A stretch of 64,000 bases of DNA from Flavobacterium indicum GPTSA100-9 = DSM 17447 (GCF_000455605.1 NC_017025.1:2108001-2172000), one strand, 5' to 3'; numbered from the stretch's first letter, positions 1 through 9,987 are shown. Numbers and translations are program-made. Notes: generated from the sequence alone by a model not told the origin.

Positions 1-986
1 AAGGTTTCTATAAATTCATGTTCAGGAATACTATCTTTTGTAATTCCGCAACCCACATAGACAGCAACAGCATTCTCTAAAAATTCACAACATCTCAAAT
101 TTACAAATAAATCTGAGTTCTCCATCCCCTTCCATTCCCCTAAATATCCTGAATAATATTTCCTGTCATAGCCTTCATGTTCTAAAATAAAACTTCGAGC
201 TTGCTGTAAAGGCATACCACAAACCGCAGAAGTTGGATGCAAGGCCTTTACCAAAACTAACGGCTGAATTGAAGATTTAATACTACCTGAAATATCTGTT
301 TTAAGATGAACGATACTGCCGGCACGATGTGTAATAGCATCAGAAATTTTAATAGTGTCCACTTTATCTTCAATTTGATTTTTGATAAAATCGGTCACCA
401 ACTCTTGTTCCTTTATTTCTTTTTCACCCCAAACAATATGTTCAGAGTAGGGCTGAGTTCCGGCTAATGCCATGGTATAAAATTCCCCATTCTTAATTTT
501 AACCAACTGCTCTGGGGTTGCCCCCATCCATAATCCAATTTGAGGATGATAAAATAAATATCTAAAAGCTGTAGAATAAGTATTCACAAGATTCTTAAAA
601 GATTCTATACTATTTATGGTATCGTTTGGAATTTCTATCTTTCTGGATAAAACGACCTTTTCAAATTGATTTTCAACAATTGCATTTATTCCTTTTTGCA
701 CCAAATTTTTAAATTCAACACCCTCTGAATCAGAAAAATAAATTCTTTCTTGGTAGTGTTTTTCATAGCTCCAATTTTCTTGAATTACTTCACAAGAATC
801 AAACGGCAACACTACATCTTTGGTATTATAAAAACCCGAAAACACAAAGCCTTTTTGTCCTGAAAATTCAACTAATTCATCTGTATTTTGAAAAACTCCA
901 TTAAGTTGAACTTGATTTGGTTTTACAAAAAGTGCAAAAGGTAGTTTTTTGGAAAAATAATGCGAAGCCTTTTCTAACAGTAACAT
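1..986 (-). CDS. menF: Isochorismate synthase (MenF/EntC family), C-terminus cut off by window edge
   Basis: Converts chorismate to isochorismate, the entry step to menaquinone. I translated the minus strand from the ATG at 986-984, which gives about 328 codons with no stop before the window edge. Recognisable family segments are FEKVVLSRKI, the HPTSAVCGMP stretch and, near the edge, VGCGITKDSIPEHEFIET, which matches the C-terminal chorismate-binding core. Little more than the last few dozen residues should be missing. Its ATG overlaps the TAA of the upstream thioesterase by one base (TAATG), so the two are probably translationally coupled. No siderophore genes are nearby and menD lies at 35804-37456, so a menaquinone role is favoured over enterobactin-type synthesis. 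Confidence 0.88.
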   Translation of the reverse strand, partial: MLLLEKASHYFSKKLPFALFVKPNQVQLNGVFQNTDELVEFSGQKGFVFSGFYNTKDVVLPFDSCEVIQENWSYEKHYQERIYFSDSEGVEFKNLVQKGINAIVENQFEKVVLSRKIEIPNDTINSIESFKNLVNTYSTAFRYLFYHPQIGLWMGATPEQLVKIKNGEFYTMALAGTQPYSEHIVWGEKEIKEQELVTDFIKNQIEDKVDTIKISDAITHRAGSIVHLKTDISGSIKSSIQPLVLVKALHPTSAVCGMPLQQARSFILEHEGYDRKYYSGYLGEWKGMENSDLFVNLRCCEFLENAVAVYVGCGITKDSIPEHEFIET

Positions 987-1414
987 TATCGTTCTTTTCT
1001 TGATAAAACCATATTGGTCAATTTACACATTGAGATTAATCGGTCTTGTTCATCAACAATTTTTATTTCCCATAAATGAATACTCGCCCCTTTATGGATA
1101 ATTTTGGCCGTACAAAACACGGTACCTTCCCGTTTTGCTCTCACATGATTGGCACTAATTTCTATCCCTCTTACTTCTTGTTTTTCTGGATTAATAAACA
1201 TTAAAGAAGCAGCACTTCCTACACTTTCCGCTAAGGCTACAGAAGCTCCTCCATGCAACAAACCCATTGGTTGATGAACTCTTGGGTTAACAGGCATTTT
1301 AGCTGTTAAAAAATCATCACCTGCGTCAATATATTCTATTTCTAATGTTTCCATTAAAGTATTCTTAGAATATTCGGCACACAATTTCAACATTTCCTCT
1401 TTAGGAATAATCAT
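986..1414 (-). CDS. PaaI-type hotdog thioesterase, probable DHNA-CoA thioesterase
   Basis: A 142-residue hotdog-fold acyl-CoA thioesterase. The segment QPMGLLHGGASVALAESVGS is the PaaI/YbdB family signature, with the HGG turn and the catalytic acidic residue of ALAE. In this family the substrate is often 1,4-dihydroxy-2-naphthoyl-CoA, and coupling to isochorismate synthase (one-base stop/start overlap) supports a menaquinone role (MenI-like); that assignment is inference. An open frame extends 29 codons further upstream, but I take the ATG at 1414-1412 (MIIPKEEM) because the extension has no family similarity and the shorter protein has the usual length of about 140 residues. Confidence 0.8.
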   Translation of the reverse strand: MIIPKEEMLKLCAEYSKNTLMETLEIEYIDAGDDFLTAKMPVNPRVHQPMGLLHGGASVALAESVGSAASLMFINPEKQEVRGIEISANHVRAKREGTVFCTAKIIHKGASIHLWEIKIVDEQDRLISMCKLTNMVLSRKER

Positions 1415-1552
1415 AGTTTCTTTTTTTAACAAAGTTACAAATTTAGTTGTACTAAAATTAAAACTGTCTATTTCAATGATGTTGTATTTTTCAATACCCA
1501 CATATTAATTTTTCAGTTTTATCGTTATATTTACACAGTTCAAATTTACATT

Positions 1553-3100
1553 ATGCGTTACATAGTATTCCTTATTATAGCTTTTTTTAGTATTTTTTTA
1601 ACTTCATGCCGTTCAGAAATGGAGTTTGAATCCAATATTGGTAACTTAAGATTTTCAAAAGAAACCGTTTATTTAGATACAGTATTTACAAATATTGGCT
1701 CAAGTACGTATACGTTGAAAGTGTATAATACTACGAATAAAAACATTTCAATTCCGAAAGTTAGATTAGGAAAAGGTCAGGCTTCTAATTACCGATTAAT
1801 GGTGGATGGAATACCAGGAAAAGAGTTTGACAATGTAGAACTTTTAGCTAATGACAGTTTATATGTTTTTATAGAAGTAACTTCTGATGTTGCTGACGCT
1901 AATCCGACCGATTTTTTATATACTGATCAAATTCAATTTGGCGACTTTACAAATTTTCAAAAAGTGGAGTTAGTTACTTTAATTCAAGACGCCGTATTTA
2001 TTTATCCAGAAAGAAGTGGAAGTCCTAACAATTATACTTATGAACAAATTCAATTAGGCGTTGATGGAGCGGGTAATCCTGTGACTATTACTGGTACAAA
2101 TTTGAGCCACACTGACGTAACTAATGGAGACGAACTGCATTGGACAAATACCAAACCTTATGTAATTTATGGTTATGCAAAAATCCCTGAAAATGAAACC
2201 TTAATTATTGATCCCGGTGCACGCGTTCATTTTCATGCAAATTCTGGATTAATTGTAGCAGAAAATGCTAGTTTAGATGTCAATGGAGGAATTTCTTCAA
2301 CGGAAGCTTTAGAAAATCAAGTTATTTTTGAAGGTGATCGATTAGAACCTATGTATACAGATGTTCCTGGGCAATGGGGAACTATTTGGTTTTTACCAGG
2401 AAGTAAAAATAATTCCTTAGAAAATATTACAATAAAAAACGCCACGGTTGGCATGCTAATTTCTGGAAACGATGGCACTCCTACTCCAACTATTGATATG
2501 ACCAATGTACAAATTTATAATTGTGCCAATGTTGGAATTTTAGCCAGAACGGGTAAAATGACAGGTAAAAACGTAGTAGTTAACAATTGTGGTCAGGCGA
2601 GTTTAGCTTGCACATTTGGAGGTAAATATGATTTTACACATTGTACTTTTGCGAATTATTGGAGCAATCCCAATCAAACTTGTTTAGTATTAGATGATTA
2701 TGACGGAAGTAGTAGTTATGTTTTGGAACAAGCGAATTTTAAAAATTGTATTTTTTATGGATCCTCTAATTTGAGTTTAGCATTAGAAAACAACAATACT
2801 TCTACCTTTAATTACCAATTTACAAATTGTTTGATAAAATTTGTAGATTTTAATAACCAATACATTAACGGTCCTTTGTATAGCTTTAGTACAAATCCTA
2901 GATATACTAATTGTTTAATTTCGACAAATTCTAATACTTTAAATCCTAAATTTAAAGATCCGAATAAAAACAAATTTAACATATTACAAGGTTCCGCTGC
3001 TATTGGAATGGGTATTTTTGACCCTTTAGTCCCAAAAGATATTTTAGGAATTGACAGAACAAATCCTTCTGATATTGGCGCTTATAAATTTGTTCCGTAA
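1553..3100 (+). CDS. Predicted right-handed beta-helix lipoprotein
   Basis: A 515-residue exported protein of unknown substrate. The N-terminus is a lipoprotein signal with lipobox LTSC (Cys about residue 19), so it should be anchored in a membrane. Residues about 25-150 look like a beta-sandwich region (DTVFTNIGSSTYTLKVYN, typical of flavobacterial surface proteins with Ig-like or DUF1573-like domains). From about 200 the sequence has repeated N- and G-rich turns (NAS, NNS, NCGQAS, NCLI) like a parallel beta-helix, as in pectate-lyase-like folds. No catalytic motif is evident. It is divergent from the thioesterase, with about 50 bases between the longest frames. Conserved in Flavobacteria as a hypothetical protein, as far as I recall. 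Confidence 0.7.
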   Translation: MRYIVFLIIAFFSIFLTSCRSEMEFESNIGNLRFSKETVYLDTVFTNIGSSTYTLKVYNTTNKNISIPKVRLGKGQASNYRLMVDGIPGKEFDNVELLANDSLYVFIEVTSDVADANPTDFLYTDQIQFGDFTNFQKVELVTLIQDAVFIYPERSGSPNNYTYEQIQLGVDGAGNPVTITGTNLSHTDVTNGDELHWTNTKPYVIYGYAKIPENETLIIDPGARVHFHANSGLIVAENASLDVNGGISSTEALENQVIFEGDRLEPMYTDVPGQWGTIWFLPGSKNNSLENITIKNATVGMLISGNDGTPTPTIDMTNVQIYNCANVGILARTGKMTGKNVVVNNCGQASLACTFGGKYDFTHCTFANYWSNPNQTCLVLDDYDGSSSYVLEQANFKNCIFYGSSNLSLALENNNTSTFNYQFTNCLIKFVDFNNQYINGPLYSFSTNPRYTNCLISTNSNTLNPKFKDPNKNKFNILQGSAAIGMGIFDPLVPKDILGIDRTNPSDIGAYKFVP

Positions 3101-3101
3101 A

Positions 3102-3133
3102 TTGGGAATTTTATCTAATTTACTTTAAATTTG
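3102..3133 (+). promoter_or_regulatory. Candidate Bacteroidetes-type promoter of purL
   Basis: TTG at 3102-3104 and TAAATTTG at 3126-3133 fit the Bacteroidetes -33/-7 pattern (TTTG, about 17-21 bases, TAnnTTTG). The spacer is 21 bases, and the leader to purL at 3195 would be about 55 bases. I see no obvious riboswitch hairpins in that leader. Confidence 0.45.
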
Positions 3134-3194
3134 CACTTTCAAAACAACAACAACACCTCTTCTTTAATAGAATAGGAATAAAACAACACACAAC

Positions 3195-6100
3195 ATGATT
3201 CATTTCTTTGGAAACCAATCCAATACGGTATTTGCTGTACAAGCACAAAACGAATTATCGACAGAAACAATCAACAAATTAAACTGGCTTTTTGGCAACG
3301 CACATAAAATAGAAAAATCCGTAGTATCGGATTTTTTTGTTGGACCCCGTGCCGCTATGGTAACGCCTTGGAGTACTAACGCTGTTGAAATTACTCAAAA
3401 TATGGGTATTGAAGGAATTATTCGTATTGAAGAATTTCAAAAAGTAACAAGCGATTTTACCGATTTTGATCCGATGTTATCTCAAAAGTATTCGGAATTA
3501 AATCAAGACATTTATACTATTAATATCCAACCAGAGCCTATTTTAGAAATTGAGGATATTGATGCTTACAACAAAACTGAAGGTTTGGCTTTAAGCCCTG
3601 AAGAAGTAGAGTATTTAAATAATCTTTCTTCTAAACTAGGAAGAAAACTAACAGATTCAGAAATTTTTGCTTTTTCGCAAGCCAATTCGGAACACTGCCG
3701 TCACAAAATTTTCAACGGTACTTTTGTTATTGATGGTGAAGAACAACCTACTTCCCTATTCAAGTTAATCAAGAAAACATCAGAAACGAATCCAAACGAT
3801 ATTGTTTCAGCATATAAAGATAACGTAGCTTTTGTAAAAGGTCCGAAAGTAACACAATTTGCACCTAAAAGCGCTGACAAACCCGATTTTTATCAAGAAA
3901 AAGAATTTGAGTCGGTTTTATCCTTAAAAGCAGAAACACATAATTTCCCTACTACTGTAGAACCTTTTAACGGAGCAGCTACAGGCTCTGGAGGAGAAAT
4001 TCGCGACCGTTTAGCTGGTGGACAAGGTTCGTTACCGTTAGCAGGAACTGCGGTTTACATGACTTCTTATTCTCGTTTAAACGAGGAACGTCCATGGGAA
4101 AAAGGAATGGAAGAAAGAAAATGGTTGTATCAAACACCAATGGATATTTTAATTAAAGCATCCAACGGGGCTTCTGATTTTGGTAATAAATTTGGGCAAC
4201 CTTTAATTACAGGTTCTGTTTTAACGTTTGAACACGAAGAGGATGCTCGTAAACTTGGATTTGATAAAGTTATCATGCAAGCAGGCGGAGTGGGTTATGG
4301 AAAATTAGAACAAGCCAAAAAACACGAGCCACAAGCGGGTGACAAAATTGTTATTTTAGGTGGTGAAAATTATAGAATTGGAATGGGCGGTGCTGCCGTA
4401 TCCTCTGCAGATACTGGCGCTTTTGGTTCTGGTATTGAATTAAACGCCATACAACGTTCCAATCCAGAAATGCAAAAACGTGCTGCTAATGCCATTCGTG
4501 GTTTAGTGGAAAGTGATAACAATCCAATTGTTTCTATTCACGATCATGGTGCAGGTGGGCACTTAAACTGCCTATCTGAGTTAGTTGAAGCTACAGGCGG
4601 ACTTATCGATTTAGATAAATTACCAGTGGGTGACCCTACCCTTTCAGCTAAAGAAATCATTGGTAATGAGTCTCAAGAAAGAATGGGATTAGTTATTGGT
4701 GAAAAAGATATTGAAACTTTACAACGAATTGCAGAAAGAGAACGTTCTCCCATGTATACTGTTGGAGATGTTACCAATGATCATCGTTTTACCTTCGAAT
4801 CAAAAACGACTGGTGCAAAACCAATGGATTATGCTTTGGAAGATTTCTTTGGAAGTTCTCCAAAAACGATTATGACCGATAAAAAGGTTGAACGTAATTA
4901 TTCAAATCCAGAATATTCAGTTTCAGAAATTCCTACCTATTTAAATCAAGTTTTACAATTAGAAGCTGTGGCTTGTAAAGATTGGTTAACCAACAAAGTA
5001 GACCGTTGTGTAGGCGGACGCGTGGCAAAACAACAGTGTGCAGGTCCATTACAACTTCCTTTAAATAATGTTGGAGTTATGGCATTAGATTTTAAAGGAA
5101 AAGAAGGAATTGCGACTTCGATTGGGCACTCGCCTATTTCTGCATTAGTTGACCCTGTTGCGGGTTCCAGAAATTCAATTGGTGAGGCTTTATCTAACTT
5201 AGTTTGGGCGCCAATTAAAAATGGTTTACAATCCGTTTCCTTATCTGCGAATTGGATGTGGGCATGTAAAAATGAGGGTGAAGACGCTCGTTTATATCAA
5301 GCGGTTAAAGGTTGCTCCGATTTTGCAATTGAGTTAGGCATCAATATTCCAACAGGAAAAGATTCCTTGTCCATGAAACAAAAGTATCCTAATGAAGAAG
5401 TTATTGCGCCAGGAACGGTAATTATTTCGGCTTTAGGAAATTGCAGCAATATTACAAAAGTTGTAGAACCTGTTTTAAAAAGAAACGGAGGAGCTATCTA
5501 TTATTTAAATCTATCACAAGATGCATTTAAATTAGGTGGTAGTTCTTTCTATCAAATATTAAATAAAGTTGGTTCTGAAGTGCCAACAATTAAAAATGCC
5601 GAATTTTTCAAACAGGCATTTAATACCTTACAAGACTTAATCAAAGAACGAAAAATTAGTGCAGGACACGATGTTGGTAGCGGTGGATTAATCACAACTT
5701 TATTAGAACTATCTTTTGCAGAAGTTGGTTTAGGTGCTCATTATGATTTATCTGTTTTAGGAGAATCAGACACTGTAAAAACGTTATTTAACGAAAATAT
5801 AGCAGTCGTTTTCCAAGCAAATGAAGAAGTAGAAGCTGCATTTAAAAATAACGGAATTGAAATTTTCAATATCGGAACTGTAGTTGAAGGGGATATTATT
5901 TCTGTTAAAAATGGAAATGATAATTTTAATTTCTCAGTTACTGAAACAAGAGATACTTGGTTTAAAACATCTTATCTATTAGATACTAAACAATCTAAAA
6001 ACGGAATGGCTGAGGCGCGTTATGCGAATTACAAAAACCAACCGTTAGCATTTACATTCCCTGCTAATTTTGATGGAAGCCTTCGACAAGCTCAGGGTAA

Positions 6101-6872
6101 CCTTGCGCCTGTTGGTTCTAGACCAAAAGCTGCTATTATTCGTGAAAAAGGAAGTAATTCGGAACGCGAAATGGCCAATGCAATGTACTTAGCTGGTTTT
6201 GATGTAAAAGATGTACATATGACCGACTTAATTTCGGGTCGTGAAACATTAGAAGACATTCAATTTATTGGTGCCGTTGGTGGTTTTTCGAACTCAGATG
6301 TATTAGGTTCGGCTAAAGGTTGGGCTGGTGCCTTTTTATATAATGAAAAAGCGAACACCGCTTTACAAAACTTCTTCAAGAGAGAAGATACTTTATCTGT
6401 AGGTATATGTAATGGATGTCAATTATTAATGGAATTGGAATTAATTAATCCGGAACATGAAATCCATGGTAAAATGCATCACAATACATCAAACAAACAC
6501 GAAAGCGGATTTACTTCTGTAAAAATTCAGAAAAACAATTCGGTTATGTTGTCTTCTTTAGAAGGTTTAACTTTAGGTGTTTGGATTTCACATGGAGAAG
6601 GTAAATTTAAATTACCTTATGCGGAAGAAAAATACAATATTGTAGGTAAATATGCTTATGAAGGATATCCAGCAAATCCTAATGGTTCTGACTTTAACAC
6701 CGCCATGATGTGCGATACCACAGGTAGACACTTGGTAATGATGCCACACATTGAGCGTTCTATTTTCCCATGGAACTGGGCTTATTATCCTGAACGTGAG
6801 CAAAAAGATGACGTTTCTCCTTGGATTGAGGCTTTCGTTAATGCTAGAAAATGGATTGAAAATCAAAAATAA
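3195..6872 (+). CDS. purL: Phosphoribosylformylglycinamidine synthase (large single-chain form)
   Basis: Fourth step of purine synthesis: FGAR plus glutamine and ATP gives FGAM. At 1225 residues it is the single-chain form with N-terminal, synthetase and C-terminal glutaminase domains. Visible motifs are NSEHCRHKIFNG (about residue 165, ATP site), ETHNFPTTVEPFNGAATGSG, and the class I glutaminase nucleophile Cys1072 in VGICNGCQLL with the partner His/Glu in MMPHIERS. Odd: residues 962-969 (SLRQAQGN) and a few following residues lie in the linker before the glutaminase domain and are encoded by a short repetitive element (see 6079-6097). The frame is intact, so the enzyme is probably active. 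A terminator follows at 6880. Confidence 0.96.
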   Translation: MIHFFGNQSNTVFAVQAQNELSTETINKLNWLFGNAHKIEKSVVSDFFVGPRAAMVTPWSTNAVEITQNMGIEGIIRIEEFQKVTSDFTDFDPMLSQKYSELNQDIYTINIQPEPILEIEDIDAYNKTEGLALSPEEVEYLNNLSSKLGRKLTDSEIFAFSQANSEHCRHKIFNGTFVIDGEEQPTSLFKLIKKTSETNPNDIVSAYKDNVAFVKGPKVTQFAPKSADKPDFYQEKEFESVLSLKAETHNFPTTVEPFNGAATGSGGEIRDRLAGGQGSLPLAGTAVYMTSYSRLNEERPWEKGMEERKWLYQTPMDILIKASNGASDFGNKFGQPLITGSVLTFEHEEDARKLGFDKVIMQAGGVGYGKLEQAKKHEPQAGDKIVILGGENYRIGMGGAAVSSADTGAFGSGIELNAIQRSNPEMQKRAANAIRGLVESDNNPIVSIHDHGAGGHLNCLSELVEATGGLIDLDKLPVGDPTLSAKEIIGNESQERMGLVIGEKDIETLQRIAERERSPMYTVGDVTNDHRFTFESKTTGAKPMDYALEDFFGSSPKTIMTDKKVERNYSNPEYSVSEIPTYLNQVLQLEAVACKDWLTNKVDRCVGGRVAKQQCAGPLQLPLNNVGVMALDFKGKEGIATSIGHSPISALVDPVAGSRNSIGEALSNLVWAPIKNGLQSVSLSANWMWACKNEGEDARLYQAVKGCSDFAIELGINIPTGKDSLSMKQKYPNEEVIAPGTVIISALGNCSNITKVVEPVLKRNGGAIYYLNLSQDAFKLGGSSFYQILNKVGSEVPTIKNAEFFKQAFNTLQDLIKERKISAGHDVGSGGLITTLLELSFAEVGLGAHYDLSVLGESDTVKTLFNENIAVVFQANEEVEAAFKNNGIEIFNIGTVVEGDIISVKNGNDNFNFSVTETRDTWFKTSYLLDTKQSKNGMAEARYANYKNQPLAFTFPANFDGSLRQAQGNLAPVGSRPKAAIIREKGSNSEREMANAMYLAGFDVKDVHMTDLISGRETLEDIQFIGAVGGFSNSDVLGSAKGWAGAFLYNEKANTALQNFFKREDTLSVGICNGCQLLMELELINPEHEIHGKMHHNTSNKHESGFTSVKIQKNNSVMLSSLEGLTLGVWISHGEGKFKLPYAEEKYNIVGKYAYEGYPANPNGSDFNTAMMCDTTGRHLVMMPHIERSIFPWNWAYYPEREQKDDVSPWIEAFVNARKWIENQK
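6079..6097 (+). repeat. Short repetitive element inserted in frame in purL
   Basis: The string GCCTTCGACAAGCTCAGGG encodes SLRQAQG in the interdomain linker of PurL. It shares the core CTGA-[AG]-CTTGT (read on the minus strand) with copies at 19051-19075 and 60888-60912, so I group the three as one family of small mobile-like repeats. Peptides of the form LRQAQG are typical translations of such repeats in Bacteroidetes genomes. Confidence 0.6.
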
Positions 6873-6879
6873 TCAAAAC

Positions 6880-6909
6880 AAAAGCACTGAGAAATCGGTG
6901 CTTTTTTTT
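6880..6909 (+). terminator. Rho-independent terminator after purL
   Basis: AAGCACTGA, loop GAAA, then TCGGTGCTT followed by a run of T. It has a nine-pair stem with one wobble, beginning 8 bases after the purL stop. Confidence 0.85.
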
Positions 6910-6934
6910 GTAATATTGTACAAAAATAAAAATC

Positions 6935-7801
6935 ATGGTATTCGTTATATTAAGTGTACTTTGTAGTGTTTCTGTTGGAATTCTATTAAAACTAGCTAAA
7001 AAAAAACAATATAGTTTTTATCAAATAATTAGCATCAATTATTTGATTGCTTGGTTTTTAACTAAAATCATTTATCAACCAGTATTAAAAACTGATGTAA
7101 GTAGCACTACAAAAAGTATCATTATTAGTTTAAGTTTTTTACTACCCATAATTTTTGTTTTTCAAGCGAAAGCCATAAAATACAGTGGCATCGTTAAAAC
7201 TGATATTGCGCAACGAATGTCGCTTTTTATTTCCATTCTATTTTCTTTCTTCATTGTTCATGAACAAATTAATCAATTCAAATGGATTGGAATTTTTATC
7301 GCATTCTTGGCTATATTTTTAACTTTTTATAGAAAAAATGATGCTGAATATGCTAAGAAAAACAAATGGTATTTTTTGCCCCTAGTTTTGTTAGGTTTTG
7401 GGATTATTGATATCTTATTTAAGAATGTTGCCAGTTTAAAAGAAATACAATTTACTGAATTATTATTTTTAGTATTTCCGGGTGCGGGTCTAGTTTCACT
7501 TTTTATTTCAGGATATTATTTACTGAAAGGCAACGAAAAATTCAACAAAACAAATGTTTTATGGGGTCTTGGAGTGGGCTTATTAAATTTTGGAAATATT
7601 TCATTTTACATTAAAGCCCATCAAGTCTTATCTAACAATCCCTCTACCGTTTTTGCAAGTATGAACATGGGAGTAATTACACTCGGAAGTTTGGTTGGAA
7701 TACTTATTTTTAAAGAAAAAGTTAATCGATGGAATTATTTAGGTTTATTCCTTTCCTTAGTTGCAATTGGTTTAATAACATATTCTCAATTTTTAAATTA
7801 A
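6935..7801 (+). CDS. EamA/DMT-family transporter
   Basis: A 288-residue polytopic inner-membrane protein of the drug/metabolite transporter superfamily. About ten hydrophobic segments are visible, arranged as two halves of five, with the typical end MGVITLGSLVGILIFKEKVN followed by a last helix. A basic and acidic interruption (YRKNDAEYAKKNK) separates the halves near residue 135. Substrate cannot be told from sequence; family members export amino acids, nucleosides or other metabolites. The 3' end overlaps that of the convergent histidine kinase by 4 bases, with no terminator between them. Confidence 0.8.
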   Translation: MVFVILSVLCSVSVGILLKLAKKKQYSFYQIISINYLIAWFLTKIIYQPVLKTDVSSTTKSIIISLSFLLPIIFVFQAKAIKYSGIVKTDIAQRMSLFISILFSFFIVHEQINQFKWIGIFIAFLAIFLTFYRKNDAEYAKKNKWYFLPLVLLGFGIIDILFKNVASLKEIQFTELLFLVFPGAGLVSLFISGYYLLKGNEKFNKTNVLWGLGVGLLNFGNISFYIKAHQVLSNNPSTVFASMNMGVITLGSLVGILIFKEKVNRWNYLGLFLSLVAIGLITYSQFLN

Positions 7802-9987
7802 GATTGAATATGTTTTTCAATAATATGCAACAAATCTAACCATTCAAATGGTTTAACTAAGATATCATTCATACTGGATTTTTCAAGTAATTTTTGAATT
7901 TCAAATTTATCAGATGCAGTTAAAGCAACTATTGGAACTTGAGGATTGAATTTTCTAATTTCCGCGGTTGTTTCAAATCCGTCTATCCCCGGCATATTAA
8001 TATCCATCAAAACTAAATCAAAATGTTGGTTTTTTAGTATCTCTATTGCCTTATATCCACTATCAACAATAGTACAAGTTAGTTTATTTTTTTCTAACAT
8101 TTTTTGAGTAACCAATTGATTCACTTTATTGTCTTCCACTACCAAAATAGAAACATCTAGTTTCAATTTAGAGACTGTTTCTGGAGTTGCAACCATGTCG
8201 TTTTCGTTAGCACTTGCTAATTCAAGTGGAATCGTAAAAGTTACATCTGTCCCTTTATTTTCAATACTTTCAATTTGAATTTTACCTCCAAATAACTCAA
8301 CGGTTTTTTTTACAATTGACAGACCTAAACCCGTTCCTTGATAATGTTCATCTGACTTTCGTTCTACTTGAACAAATTTGTCAAATATTTTATCTAAATA
8401 ATCTTTTGGAATACCTAAACCATTATCTATCACTTGAAACTTCAAGAATTGAGAAGTATATTTTTCTACTTTTATCTGAACTAGACCCTTTTTTGTAAAT
8501 TTTAAAGAATTACTCAATAAATTGATCAATATTTGAGACAATCTCGTTTTATCTGACACAATCCAAACAGGGACTTGTGCATCAACTTCAATTTCAATTC
8601 TATTATCATTTTGATCCGCTATAACTTGTAAACTACCTATGATAATTGATAATTCATTACGCAATTGAATAGGCTCTTTTACTAATTCAACTTTTCCTTC
8701 TTCAATTTTATACACATCTAAAATATCGTTAATCAAAGACAACAAGTATTTAGAAGAATATTTTAGGGCATTAAAATATTTGCTTTCTTTTAAATTTTCA
8801 TGCTCATTTTCTATAATTTCAGTCATTCCAATAACCCCATACAATGGTGTACGCAACTCATGACTAACAGTCGACATAAATTGACTTTTTAATCTAGCAG
8901 CCTCTTCTGATTGATTTTTAGCTCTTTTTAATTCTAAATTCGTTTTTTTCAAACGCTTATTGATTCGAGCATTTTTATTCAAATTTTTATATAAAACAAA
9001 TAATGAAATGACTGTTAAAACAATAACCAAAACCAATCCACCAATAAAAAGACGGCTGTTTTTCAGTTTTTTAATATAGTCTTTATTCTCTAATTCAATT
9101 TTTAATATTTTATCATTGATTTCACCTAATTTAATAGACTGAAATTCATTCTTTAAAATATCTTGTCTTTTTTCGTCGAAAATGATATCTTCTAAGCTAT
9201 CATGTTGTTTTAAAAAATAATACGCTTCTTTTGGTTTATTATATTTTTGATAAAATTTTGAAACATCATCATACAAATCAACCATATTAAGTTTAACTAA
9301 TTCAACATCGTTTTTCTTTGCCCAGTGTACCGCCTTTAGAAAACACGCTTCTGCTTTTTCAAAATTATTTTCGTATTCATAATAATAACTTCCATACAAA
9401 GAATAAATAGACAATTTAGCTTCAACCTCATCACTAGCATCAATAGGTCCTTTGACTTCATCTAAATACTTTTTACCTTCGGGGTATGCTTTAAGATTAA
9501 AATAATTAATCGCAATATTTATTTTAGTGTAATAAATTTCCCATTTGTTTTTAATAATGATTGATTTTTCTAAGGCCTGTTTGTAAAAATAAAGTCCCTT
9601 TTGTAAATCAATTTTATTATAAGAATAGACTCCGCCTAAATTATTATATAACCAACCTGAAACCGTATCATTGGATACTTGATTAGCTAAATATATTCCT
9701 TTTTTATAAAAACTGATTGCTTTATTTAAATCGGCAATTTCTTCAAAATTTAAACCAATAATGTTGTAGCATTTAGCAGCCAATAATTTATCATCATTTT
9801 TTAATGCATAAAAAAGCGTTTTTTCAGCATAAATAAGTGATTTTTTAAAATTTAGATTTAGTAAACTTTTTTGAGCAATAGTGTAGTATTGTTCAGCCTC
9901 TTTTGAAGTAGTTGGATTTTTTTGAGCGTTTACAATTAGGATCGATAAACTAAAGAAAAGAAATGTCAATATTTTAATTCGTCCCAT
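7798..9987 (-). CDS. TPR-containing hybrid sensor histidine kinase with C-terminal receiver
   Basis: A 729-residue phosphorelay sensor. Order: signal peptide ending near VNAQ; helical TPR repeats to about residue 280, presumably periplasmic; one membrane helix about 315-337 (FIGGLVLVIVLTVISLFVLY); coiled coil; HisKA with His376 in MSTVSHELRTPLYG; HATPase with N box LINLLSNSLKFT and G boxes (DNGLGIP, GTGLGLSIV); receiver with Asp662 in LMDINMPGIDG and the conserved Lys in LVKPF. There is no DNA-binding output domain, so the signal must pass on, usually through an Hpt protein; a solo Hpt is encoded at 56723-57070. I use ATG 9987; the TTG seven codons upstream lies inside a -7 motif (TATTTTTG, 10013-10006). 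Confidence 0.9.
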   Translation of the reverse strand: MGRIKILTFLFFSLSILIVNAQKNPTTSKEAEQYYTIAQKSLLNLNFKKSLIYAEKTLFYALKNDDKLLAAKCYNIIGLNFEEIADLNKAISFYKKGIYLANQVSNDTVSGWLYNNLGGVYSYNKIDLQKGLYFYKQALEKSIIIKNKWEIYYTKINIAINYFNLKAYPEGKKYLDEVKGPIDASDEVEAKLSIYSLYGSYYYEYENNFEKAEACFLKAVHWAKKNDVELVKLNMVDLYDDVSKFYQKYNKPKEAYYFLKQHDSLEDIIFDEKRQDILKNEFQSIKLGEINDKILKIELENKDYIKKLKNSRLFIGGLVLVIVLTVISLFVLYKNLNKNARINKRLKKTNLELKRAKNQSEEAARLKSQFMSTVSHELRTPLYGVIGMTEIIENEHENLKESKYFNALKYSSKYLLSLINDILDVYKIEEGKVELVKEPIQLRNELSIIIGSLQVIADQNDNRIEIEVDAQVPVWIVSDKTRLSQILINLLSNSLKFTKKGLVQIKVEKYTSQFLKFQVIDNGLGIPKDYLDKIFDKFVQVERKSDEHYQGTGLGLSIVKKTVELFGGKIQIESIENKGTDVTFTIPLELASANENDMVATPETVSKLKLDVSILVVEDNKVNQLVTQKMLEKNKLTCTIVDSGYKAIEILKNQHFDLVLMDINMPGIDGFETTAEIRKFNPQVPIVALTASDKFEIQKLLEKSSMNDILVKPFEWLDLLHIIEKHIQS

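Noticed and set aside
1..986. Siderophore isochorismate synthase (EntC)
   Set aside because: The adjacent hotdog thioesterase and the presence of menD support menaquinone; no NRPS or ent genes nearby.
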